Shown here: positions 5,988 to 11,015 of the stretch, piece by piece | Layout: each line of letters starts with the position of its first letter | Position numbering within the stretch: the stretch's first letter is position 1 | DNA from: Bacteroidales bacterium | GTDB taxonomy: Bacteria > Bacteroidota > Bacteroidia > Bacteroidales > JAAUTT01 | Assembly (NCBI GenBank): GCA_025350365.1 | Contig: JANXXY010000180.1 | Location: 1 to 11,015, forward strand | Length of the DNA stretch: 11,015 nt | Direction of reading: 5' to 3' | Program-made: the position numbers and the translations under genes | Notes under the pieces: model-generated | What the model was told of the DNA's origin: nothing | The model's input: only the letters and a program-made list of their open reading frames with translations | Databases searched by the model: none

Positions 5988-8057
5988 TTACACTACAGCA
6001 CTTGGAGAAGCTGGTGCATCAGGTGATCCGGCGTTTTTAACCGGATACCAAACCAACACGAATCCAATTAAAATTAAAACAGCAATGCTGATGGTTACCG
6101 GGGGATTAGTAAATAAGGAGAATAAATCGTAAAGAAATACGTTTCCTACGGCAAATACCGCAATTACCAAGCCCATCAATGCCTCTCCGGCAATAAGTCC
6201 TGATGCCAATAAAACACCGATGTTTTCAGTATTGATTCTCTGTGATGCCGAGAACTTTCTTTTTTCAACAAAATATTCGACAATACCTTTTACGATGCCA
6301 CCAAGGAAAATGGCGAAGGTTGTTTCCAAAGGAAGGTACATACCAACGCAAACAAGCATCGGACTCTTAACCTGCATCATAATAAAACCAACACCCATGA
6401 GCATTCCTGCGATAATGAGCGGCCATGCCATTGAGCCACCAACAATTCCTTTAGAGAGAATGGCCATCAAGCTGGCTTGGGGTGCGGAAAGGTTTTTACT
6501 ACCAAAACCACCCTCGTAGCCTTCGCGAATACCTTTGGCAATATCGCCATCGTTGAGGAATACTAAAACACCAAACATTACAGCTCCTGATAATACTACG
6601 CCGATAACATCACCAATTTGCATACGCCATGGTGTTCCACCCAGGATATGTCCGGCTTTCAGATCCTGTAACATTTCACCGGCTACAGCTGCCGATACAC
6701 AAACAATGGCGGCGACACCGAGTACTGCAGCCACACCTTCATTTCCCGTAACTCCCAATGCAACCATGATAAGGGCTGTAACAACCAATGCTGTTAAGGT
6801 AAGCCCGGAGATAGGATTATTGCTCGACCCCATTATCCCTACTAGGTAACCTGATACGGCGGCAAGGAAAAAGGCCAGAATGATCATAATCGTTGCAGCT
6901 ACAAAAGCAACCAGCGCCGAAGTATGAAAGATAAAAAATGTGATCGAGAATGTTAGTAATGCTACAAGTCCAATGCCAGTAATAATCCAGCTAAAGCTAA
7001 TATCCTTTTCGTTGCTGGGAGTATTCACTTCGTGTCCGGCAGCAGCTTTTTTTACATCGTTTACCGACCGGGCAATGCCTGCGATGAGGCTTTTACGCAT
7101 GCGATATAGTGTAAATACAGCGCTAACCAACATACCTCCAATGGCAATTGGGCGAACTACAAACCGCCAGATAGAATAAAACGAAGTGGACCATACTTTG
7201 TCGATGGCAGCGTCATGAGTTAATGATGGATCAGCACCCATTAAAGCGGACGCCATGGCTGGTATATCAAACGATGGAGCGAGAAAATACAGAATAATAG
7301 GTGTTAACAAGCCCCAGGCAATCACCCCGCCACTAAAATTGAGAGATGCAAGCTTCGGACCGATAATATACCCAACACCCATATAGGCAGGACTTATACC
7401 CGGTGAAGCAACCATCATTCCACCCTGTCCGGCATATTTAGTTCCGGTGATGGTTTGTTTGGAGAAGGCAATAAATTTTTCCCAATTAACAGCAAAGAAT
7501 TTTAGTTCACCCAGAAGTTTTATTAGTGCTCCAAATATCATTGCACCAAATAAAAACTTGGAGTTTCCCCCGGTTTTTTGTCCGGCTTTATGAATTTCGG
7601 CGGCAGCCACTGACTCCGGAAATGGAAGTTCTACATCTTCAACCATTACCCTGCGCAGCAATGCCACAAACATAATTCCAAGAATACCTCCTGCAATCAG
7701 GATCAGTGTTGAGGTGATATAATGACCTGGAGTGAAGAACGGATTCCAGATACCAGCCACAAAAAATGCCGGTAACGTAAAAATGGCGCCGGCAGCTACT
7801 GATTCACCAATGGAACCAACAGTACGGGCAAAGTTTTCTTCTAAAATAGTGCCTTTTGTTGCTTTAAGGATAGCCATCCCAATAACAGCAGCCGGATAGG
7901 TAGCAGCAATGGTCATACCGGCCTTTAAACCCAGGTAAGCATTTGCAGCGCCCAACACAACAGCCATAACTAAACCGATCAGCAATGCTTTCACGGTAAA
8001 TTCGGCCATGTTAGTGTCCGGTGAAACAAACGGAATAAATTTCTTTTGTTCAGACAT
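5988..8057 (-). CDS. OPT-family oligopeptide transporter
   Basis: A 689-residue inner-membrane carrier of the OPT superfamily (prokaryotic branch), expected to import small peptides with protons. It has about 14-16 hydrophobic spans. Recognisable family blocks are NAYLGLKAGMTIAATYPAAV near residues 40-60, LPFPESVAAAEIHKAGQ near 145-160, SPAYMGVGYIIGPKLASLNF near 220-240, GSSNNPISGLTLTALVV near 410-425 and GTPWRMQIGDVIG near 470-485. The length is normal for the branch, and no lesion is visible. The start is the ATG at 8057 (MSEQKKFIPF). The frame is open to a TTG at 8078, which would add seven residues and is less likely. It is the most upstream gene of a leftward series with the PqqD-like protein. 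A -7 motif lies at 8146-8153. Substrate cannot be read from sequence; peptide or metal-chelate import are both known in the superfamily. Confidence 0.92.
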   Translation of the reverse strand: MSEQKKFIPFVSPDTNMAEFTVKALLIGLVMAVVLGAANAYLGLKAGMTIAATYPAAVIGMAILKATKGTILEENFARTVGSIGESVAAGAIFTLPAFFVAGIWNPFFTPGHYITSTLILIAGGILGIMFVALLRRVMVEDVELPFPESVAAAEIHKAGQKTGGNSKFLFGAMIFGALIKLLGELKFFAVNWEKFIAFSKQTITGTKYAGQGGMMVASPGISPAYMGVGYIIGPKLASLNFSGGVIAWGLLTPIILYFLAPSFDIPAMASALMGADPSLTHDAAIDKVWSTSFYSIWRFVVRPIAIGGMLVSAVFTLYRMRKSLIAGIARSVNDVKKAAAGHEVNTPSNEKDISFSWIITGIGLVALLTFSITFFIFHTSALVAFVAATIMIILAFFLAAVSGYLVGIMGSSNNPISGLTLTALVVTALIMVALGVTGNEGVAAVLGVAAIVCVSAAVAGEMLQDLKAGHILGGTPWRMQIGDVIGVVLSGAVMFGVLVFLNDGDIAKGIREGYEGGFGSKNLSAPQASLMAILSKGIVGGSMAWPLIIAGMLMGVGFIMMQVKSPMLVCVGMYLPLETTFAIFLGGIVKGIVEYFVEKRKFSASQRINTENIGVLLASGLIAGEALMGLVIAVFAVGNVFLYDLFSLFTNPPVTISIAVLILIGFVLVWYPVKNAGSPDAPASPSAVV

Positions 8058-8145
8058 GTTTTGTAGTATTAATTTCAATTTTTAATGGCTTGATAAAAAT
8101 AGCAATTTATAATTTGTATCAATGCTATTTTCATTGCAATGTGGG

Positions 8146-8153
8146 CAAAAGTA
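8146..8153 (-). promoter_or_regulatory. Candidate -7 promoter element for the OPT transporter
   Basis: The reverse strand reads TACTTTTG, a TAnnTTTG match about 90 bases upstream of the ATG at 8057. The -33 element is missing or degenerate at the expected spacing, so the call is tentative. Confidence 0.4.
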
Positions 8154-8223
8154 TTAAAAATAACAGGATAGAATATATGAGTAAAAGTGATTAATGTCAT
8201 GAATAGGATAGTTGGTCGTTATT

Positions 8224-8249
8224 CGAAGTCCGTTATACACAACACTTCG
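8224..8249. repeat. Two-part hairpin
   Basis: CGAAGT (8224-8229) pairs with ACTTCG (8244-8249), and inside it GTT (8232-8234) pairs with AAC (8241-8243) after a two-base bulge, leaving a six-base loop. It resembles integron recombination sites only superficially: the conserved GTTRRRY/RYYYAAC cores are not matched. Function is unknown. Confidence 0.35.
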
Positions 8250-8257
8250 TTAAATTT

Positions 8258-8289
8258 GATAATTTGAAAATGAGATAATTTGAAAATAA
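8258..8289. repeat. 16-bp tandem repeat, two copies
   Basis: GATAATTTGAAAATGA (8258-8273) is followed directly by GATAATTTGAAAATAA (8274-8289), one difference in 16. This type of AT-rich short tandem repeat is common between genes in Bacteroidota. No function is evident. Confidence 0.7.
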
Positions 8290-8412
8290 TTGGCTAATAA
8301 CTAGTTACGATTAATTTCATTTTTTGAATTTGCGCTCATTATCAGTACCTTAAAAAAATATACCGAGGTATTAATACATAGAGCATATTAACAATGGTTA
8401 ACATTTATATAA

Positions 8413-8553
8413 AACGGAGCGTGCCTAAGCTCTGCTGAATGTTCGGAGCGATAAGCGGCATTTGCAATGCCGTTTGAAACATGACTGGCTTTGTAAGCCT
8501 CTGCAAAAGGAAATAACAATAAAGCCTTTCAACTGAAAATTTGCCGGGCTTTT
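8413..8553. repeat. Palindromic interspersed repeat, block 1
   Basis: The block holds two hairpins. AAGCGGCATT (8453-8462) pairs with AATGCCGTTT (8466-8475) around TGC, ten pairs with one wobble. GGCTT (8487-8491) pairs with AAGCC (8495-8499) around TGT. Both have the centre TT-TGY-AA. After them comes AAAGGAAATAACA (8506-8518) and then AACTGAAAATTTGCCGGGCTT (8531-8551). Both of these segments recur in block 2 (10296-10542). The 3' segment also has AAAGCC and GGCTTT arms that could act as a weak terminator. The block directly abuts the stop codon of the ruined toxin gene. It is probably a REP-like or miniature mobile repeat, but no transposase is present to confirm this. The outer boundary is approximate. 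Confidence 0.55.
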
Positions 8554-8711
8554 AATATTTATGGCCACTGCGGTTGTCGATAAAAGCGACAAGTTCGATT
8601 TCGTTGGGTTAAATGCGATAAATTAATGATGTGTTCATGGATAAATTTTATTGTTTCCAGGTAGGTTTCTTCAGCTCCGGGCAACCAGTAAATCTCAAGT
8701 TCACGTGTCAT
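8552..8711 (-). pseudogene. RelE/ParE-family toxin, internally deleted and frameshifted
   Basis: The gene begins with an ATG at 8711 that overlaps the antitoxin stop (ATGA), the usual coupling in such operons. The first 24 codons read MTRELEIYWLPGAEE then TYLETIKFI, a normal RelE/ParE toxin N-terminus. Next, in a different frame (8635 down to 8552), comes NTSLIYRI, a TAA stop at 8609-8611, then PNEIELVAFIDNRSGHKY and a stop. That is the normal C-terminal end of the family. Family members are about 95-100 residues, so about 45 central codons are missing, the frame is shifted and a nonsense codon is present. Read from its ATG, the gene would give a 50-residue product with an unrelated C-terminus. 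It should be inactive as a ribosome-dependent RNase or gyrase poison. The antitoxin upstream is intact, and block 1 of the palindromic repeat lies immediately downstream. Confidence 0.85.
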
Positions 8712-8959
8712 TTTTTACCTAATAGCTGTTTAACTTTTTGCCTTACATGCTCGTGGGGTATACGCTGACCATTGTCCAACTGCCGTAGCCCTTTTTCTAC
8801 AGATGCAACTTCAATGGCCGAAAGGGTATCCCACCAGTCAACCTGCTTGCCTTTCAATATGCCGAAATACTCCTGTACTTTTTCCAATACGCTTACATCG
8901 TCCGTTTCTACGATAAGACGGTGCAGGTTATTTTTAATTTCAGATACAGTTAAATCCAT
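8708..8959 (-). CDS. Antitoxin of a RelE/ParE-type module (toxin broken)
   Basis: An 83-residue acidic-helical protein of the kind that precedes RelE/ParE toxins in Bacteroidota. The N-terminal half (MDLTVSEIKNNLHRLIVETD, then VLEKVQEYF) predicts helices of the dimerising and DNA-binding part. The C-terminal half (SVEKGLRQLDNGQRIPHEHV and RQKVKQLL) carries the E-K-G-L-x-x-L-D-x-G-x-x-I-P-H-E-x-V pattern typical of the toxin-wrapping tail. The frame has no lesion. Its stop overlaps the start of the toxin remnant, so the pair was a coupled operon. Such antitoxins usually repress their own promoter, which would be the one at 8984-9014. With the toxin destroyed, it is now an orphan. It could still protect against related incoming toxins, which is inference. 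Confidence 0.75.
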   Translation of the reverse strand: MDLTVSEIKNNLHRLIVETDDVSVLEKVQEYFGILKGKQVDWWDTLSAIEVASVEKGLRQLDNGQRIPHEHVRQKVKQLLGKK

Positions 8960-8983
8960 TCAATCTTATTTGTAATTATATGT

Positions 8984-9014
8984 CAAAAATACAAAAGTTA
9001 AAAGTTACATCAAA
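8984..9014 (-). promoter_or_regulatory. Bacteroidota-type promoter for the antitoxin gene
   Basis: On the reverse strand, TTTG (9014-9011) is followed after 19 bp by TATTTTTG (8991-8984). This is an excellent match to the -33/-7 pattern. Transcription would start near 8978, about 19 bases before the ATG at 8959. It indicates the antitoxin can still be expressed. Confidence 0.6.
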
Positions 9015-9132
9015 ACGGAAAGATTTTGTAAAGTATTCGACGTAGCATTTCGATGGAGAAAGCTGTTACTCTTTATTCTTATGCGCAAATTTTTTTATGA
9101 ATAGTGCACATCAAAAAGTCCACTCATTCCAT

Positions 9133-9140
9133 TAATTTTG
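9133..9140 (+). promoter_or_regulatory. Candidate -7 promoter element for lrgAB
   Basis: TAATTTTG matches TAnnTTTG and would place the start of transcription about 14 bases before the lrgA ATG at 9160. No TTTG stands at the right distance upstream, so an activator may be needed or the site may be weak. Confidence 0.45.
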
Positions 9141-9159
9141 CGAAGTAAATTTATAGAAT

Positions 9160-9501
9160 ATGATAAAGCAATGTGCGATAATTTTTGGTTGTTTATTTGT
9201 TGGAGAACTGATAGTATACTTTACGGATATTAAAATACCTTCGAGCATCATCGGAATGCTGCTGCTTACTGGATTACTGCATTTCAAAATCATAAAAATA
9301 AATCAGGTTAAAGAGATGACGGGTATTTTAATAAATAACCTTGCCTTTTTCTTTATTCCTCCGGGTGTTGCTGTGATGCTTTATGTAAGTATACTGAAGC
9401 AGGAATTCTGGGCAATCGTTTTATCATCCATATTCAGCACAATACTGGTTTTGGTGGTTACCGGATGGGTTTATCAACTTACAAAAAAGAAACATGATTA
9501 A
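9160..9501 (+). CDS. lrgA: LrgA/CidA-family holin-like membrane protein
   Basis: A 113-residue integral membrane protein of the CidA/LrgA family. It has four hydrophobic spans: about residues 5-23, 28-44, 57-78 and 84-106. The family block IKIPSSIIGMLLLTGLL (about residues 24-40) is clear, and NLAFFFIPPGVAVMLYV (about 59-75) is the second signature. In staphylococci LrgA modulates murein hydrolase export as a presumed antiholin. In Bacillus the related pair YsbA-YsbB (PftA-PftB) takes up pyruvate, and a plastid fusion homologue moves glycolate and glycerate, so a transport role is equally possible. It overlaps lrgB by eight bases, so translation is probably coupled. The LytTR-type regulator often found nearby is not in the window. 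Confidence 0.85.
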   Translation: MIKQCAIIFGCLFVGELIVYFTDIKIPSSIIGMLLLTGLLHFKIIKINQVKEMTGILINNLAFFFIPPGVAVMLYVSILKQEFWAIVLSSIFSTILVLVVTGWVYQLTKKKHD

Positions 9502-10198
9502 ATATCTGGCCAATTCAGAAGTATTTGCCATTGCGTTGACTTTTGTGGTTTATTTTCTTGCAGTGAAACTAAACTCCAGGTTAGGTTATTTTTTTTTAAA
9601 TCCTGTGTTAATCAGTATTCTCTGCATCATCTTATTTCTCGAAATAACAGGAATATCGTTCGACTCCTATAACAAAGGTGGACATTACATCAGTTTTCTT
9701 CTTAAACCTGCCATAGTCGCGCTTGGTGTGCCGCTTTATATGCAACTCGAAGAAATTAGAAAACAAAAAGCAGGAATATTACTTTCTCAGCTAGCAGGAT
9801 GTATTATTGGAATATTGTCAGTTATTGTTTTTGCGAAATTGTTTGGAGCATCAAGACAAGTGATATTATCGTTAGTTCCAAAATCGGTAACAACGCCAAT
9901 TGCTATGGAAATATCAAAAACCATTGGAGGCATACCTTCATTAACTGTTGGAGTAGTAGTTTCTGTGGGCATCTTTGGGGCAATATTAGGCACACATGTT
10001 CTTAAATTATGCAAGGTAAATGATGATCATGCGATTGGCCTTTCTATGGGAACCGCGGCTCATGGTATTGGAACTGCCAAAGCTGCCGAGCTTGGTTCCA
10101 AACACGCAGCCTTTAGCGGGCTCGGAATGATTATTAATGGAATTTTGACATCTATACTTGCACCCTGGATAGTGAAATTATTCGATCACTGGATATGA
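9494..10198 (+). CDS. lrgB: LrgB/CidB-family membrane protein
   Basis: A 234-residue polytopic partner of LrgA, normal in length. Family marks are LLKPAIVALGVPLYMQ (about residues 69-84), LVPKSVTTPIAMEIS (about 127-141) and SMGTAAHGIGTAKAAELG (about 184-201), all intact. About seven membrane spans are predicted by eye. It begins inside the end of lrgA (ATG at 9494, lrgA stop at 9499-9501). It is the last gene of this two-gene operon, and only repeats and decayed genes follow. The product likely forms a complex with LrgA in the inner membrane, acting in carboxylate transport or control of cell-wall hydrolysis. Confidence 0.9.
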   Translation: MIKYLANSEVFAIALTFVVYFLAVKLNSRLGYFFLNPVLISILCIILFLEITGISFDSYNKGGHYISFLLKPAIVALGVPLYMQLEEIRKQKAGILLSQLAGCIIGILSVIVFAKLFGASRQVILSLVPKSVTTPIAMEISKTIGGIPSLTVGVVVSVGIFGAILGTHVLKLCKVNDDHAIGLSMGTAAHGIGTAKAAELGSKHAAFSGLGMIINGILTSILAPWIVKLFDHWI

Positions 10199-10202
10199 TA
10201 AT

Positions 10203-10240
10203 TGAGTGATGAGTTATCTATTTTGAGTTATGAGTTATGA
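10203..10240. repeat. Heptamer repeat after lrgB
   Basis: Five in-phase heptamers: TGAGTGA, TGAGTTA, a diverged TCTATTT, then TGAGTTA twice, ending in TGA. The whole stretch keeps a seven-base period. This is a familiar Bacteroidota type of intergenic simple repeat and may vary in copy number between strains. Confidence 0.7.
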
Positions 10241-10293
10241 ACCAAGATAATTACAAATACCTGGCAAGTTATGGGGAATTGGATACTGTATGC

Positions 10294-10542
10294 AAACCAG
10301 CTAGCGCGGATGTTTGGCACTATCGCTGGATCGGATTTGCAATATTTGTTCCTATCTCAGCTTGCGCGGAGTGTGTTCTGAAGTAAAAGTACAACATTAG
10401 CAATTTTTTCGGTCTTAGCGCTAGAGCGGATTTGCAATAATTGCAACCCGTTCCTATTTTTACCGTCGTTTGTAACGACATTTGCGAAGCAAGAAAAAGG
10501 AAATAACATTAGAGTCTGATAACTGAGAAGTTGCCGGGCTTT
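10294..10542. repeat. Palindromic interspersed repeat, block 2
   Basis: A longer relative of block 1, with an apparent internal duplication. The sub-units AGCTAGCGCGG (near 10300) and AGCTTGCGCGG (10359-10369), and CGGATTTGCAAT at 10332 and at 10427, each followed by TTCCTAT, recur in the same order. Hairpins seen are a weakened GGATTTGCAAT...TTCC (10333-10352), an imperfect CGG-TTGCAAT/ATTGCAA-CCG stem (10427-10450), and GTCGTT-TGT-AACGAC (10465-10479), six perfect pairs. The end AAAGGAAATAACA and AACTGAGAAGTTGCCGGGCTTT matches block 1. No coding sequence is present. The outer boundary is approximate. Confidence 0.55.
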
Positions 10543-10580
10543 GGTGTTTTATACGTAAAGTTTTAACTCCTCAAACAATA

Positions 10581-10796
10581 CTATTTTTGCCTGTTCCATG
10601 CCTTAGCCCTTAATTCTTTAGCATCAATTTTTTTACCTTGCCATAATCCGGCCGAGGCAAAAAAATCATATTTTTCGACCCCCAACTTTTTCTGTGATGG
10701 CTTTTCAACTTATACAAAATCAAATTGCTGAACAAATTGAAGGAAAGATAAGTACTTAGCCTGGTCTTTTATTTTTAATATAATAGGTATAGGCGT
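10581..10796 (-). pseudogene. Antitoxin gene with internal stop and lost start codon
   Basis: One reverse frame reads PIPIILKIKDQAKYLSFL, QFVQQFDFV, a TAA stop (10710-10712), then VEKPSQKKLGVEKYDFFASA, GLWQGKKIDAKELRAKAW and NRQK before a TAG at 10581-10583. The ending (DFFASAGLWQGKKIDAKELR...AW) and the opening (LKIKD..K...L..F...FDFV) are the two ends of a small antitoxin family that usually precedes PIN-domain toxins in Bacteroidota. At about 71 codons the length is near normal. Two lesions are seen. A GAA-like codon has become TAA, and no start codon exists: an ACG at 10794-10796 sits where ATG is expected. No toxin follows; the space after the stop leads straight into repeat block 2. Family assignment is from memory of the pattern. 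Confidence 0.7.
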
Positions 10797-10938
10797 TTAG
10801 ACCGCCCAAGTTAACTAATTGATTATAAATAATTAAAGTTAGCCAAAACCGTGTTTATTAATGGTGAACCTTACATCATCCCATTATATGAACATTTATT
10901 GGTTTAATAACAATATTTATACAAAGTTAATTAGTTAT

Positions 10939-10955
10939 TTAACCCAGAGGGTTAA
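10939..10955. repeat. Perfect 7-bp hairpin
   Basis: TTAACCC (10939-10945) and GGGTTAA (10949-10955) flank an AGA loop. The dyad lies in AT-rich gene-free DNA and could be a protein-binding site for a gene beyond the window. No T-run follows. Confidence 0.45.
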
Positions 10956-10990
10956 TATGTTTATAAAAATGAAAGAGTCCAACTGACGTG

Positions 10991-11007
10991 CGACTCCGTT
11001 GGAGTCG
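10991..11007. repeat. Perfect 7-bp hairpin at the right edge
   Basis: CGACTCC (10991-10997) and GGAGTCG (11001-11007) flank a GTT loop and are followed by AAATTTTC. A partial third arm, GAGTCCAAC, lies just upstream (about 10975-10983) and nearly mirrors GTTGGAGTC. It may be the first hairpin of another interspersed repeat that continues outside the window. Confidence 0.5.
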
Positions 11008-11015
11008 AAATTTTC

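Larger units (their letters stand above)
8154..8412. other. Gene-free stretch upstream of the OPT transporter
   Basis: No coding potential is seen on either strand: frames are short and compositionally non-coding. It is AT-rich and holds the hairpin at 8224-8249 and the tandem repeat at 8258-8289. It runs up to the palindromic repeat block that starts near 8413. Confidence 0.6.
10797..11015. other. Gene-free right end of the window
   Basis: No open frame of coding character is visible on either strand. It contains two perfect hairpins (10939-10955 and 10991-11007). An isolated reverse-strand TAACTTTG at 10922-10929 might be a -7 element, but no intact gene follows it within reach. Confidence 0.55.

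Noticed and set aside
6220..7179. Several + strand open frames opposite the OPT transporter
   Set aside because: They are opposite-strand shadows of a membrane protein gene, showing Pro/Thr/Ile-rich composition typical of such shadows.
8232..8256. Integron attC-like look of GTTATACACAAC
   Set aside because: The core GTTRRRY and RYYYAAC consensus is not met, and no integrase or second site is present.
5921..8355. The 14-mer TCAGTACCTTAAAA at 5921-5934 and again at 8342-8355
   Set aside because: A single 14-base match in 11 kb of AT-rich DNA is not far from chance, and the flanks do not match.
8413..8553. CRISPR array
   Set aside because: The hairpins are not identical direct repeats with regular spacers, and no cas gene is present.
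8413..10542. Composite transposon formed by the two repeat blocks around the antitoxin and lrgAB
   Set aside because: No transposase, no terminal inverted repeats and no target-site duplication were found; lrgAB is a normal chromosomal operon.
10698..10760. Short + strand frame starting MAFQLIQNQI
   Set aside because: Only 20 codons long, and it is antisense to the antitoxin pseudogene, whose frame shows recognisable family sequence.

Overview
The window looks like chromosomal DNA from a Bacteroidota bacterium, probably of the Bacteroidales/Marinilabiliales type. Three things support this. Several genes are preceded by the Bacteroidota promoter signature (TTTG, about 19-20 bp, then TAnnTTTG). 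The proteins have typical Bacteroidota forms: a lipoprotein-like OmpH/Skp, a short DivIC/FtsB, a PqqD-like protein without a pqq operon, and a prokaryotic OPT transporter. The intergenic DNA is AT-rich, with heptamer repeats and hairpins. No rRNA, tRNA, CRISPR array, prophage or intact transposase gene was seen.

Left half (1-5850). The N-terminal part of an oligopeptidase B gene runs leftward off the edge. A divergent OmpH/Skp-like periplasmic chaperone gene with a near-consensus promoter follows, then hairpins with pseudoknot topology, then a family 2 glycosyltransferase gene. That gene ends back-to-back with a leftward divIC/ftsB-like cell-division gene, with no base between the stop codons. 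Further leftward genes are a 500-residue protein of unknown function and a PqqD-like protein.

Middle (5850-8410). A leftward OPT-family oligopeptide transporter lies upstream of the PqqD-like gene, separated by a spacer with a long inverted repeat. A gene-poor stretch upstream of it holds a candidate promoter, a hairpin and a 16-bp tandem repeat.

Right part (8410-11015). Two blocks of a palindromic interspersed repeat bracket a small antitoxin gene and the lrgA-lrgB operon. The hairpins share a TTTGCAA/TTTGTAA centre but have different, still complementary stems. Each block sits at the toxin end of a leftward toxin-antitoxin locus. The first locus keeps an intact antitoxin and a good promoter, but its RelE/ParE-like toxin is internally deleted, frameshifted and carries a stop. 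The second keeps only a broken antitoxin, with an in-frame stop and no normal start codon. LrgA and LrgB are membrane partners with overlapping genes, of the holin/antiholin-like family now also linked to carboxylate transport. The window ends in gene-free DNA with two perfect short hairpins.

Most genes here are housekeeping. The unusual content is the decayed toxin-antitoxin pair of loci and the hairpin repeat family beside them. I did not find convincing evidence of a new multi-gene system.
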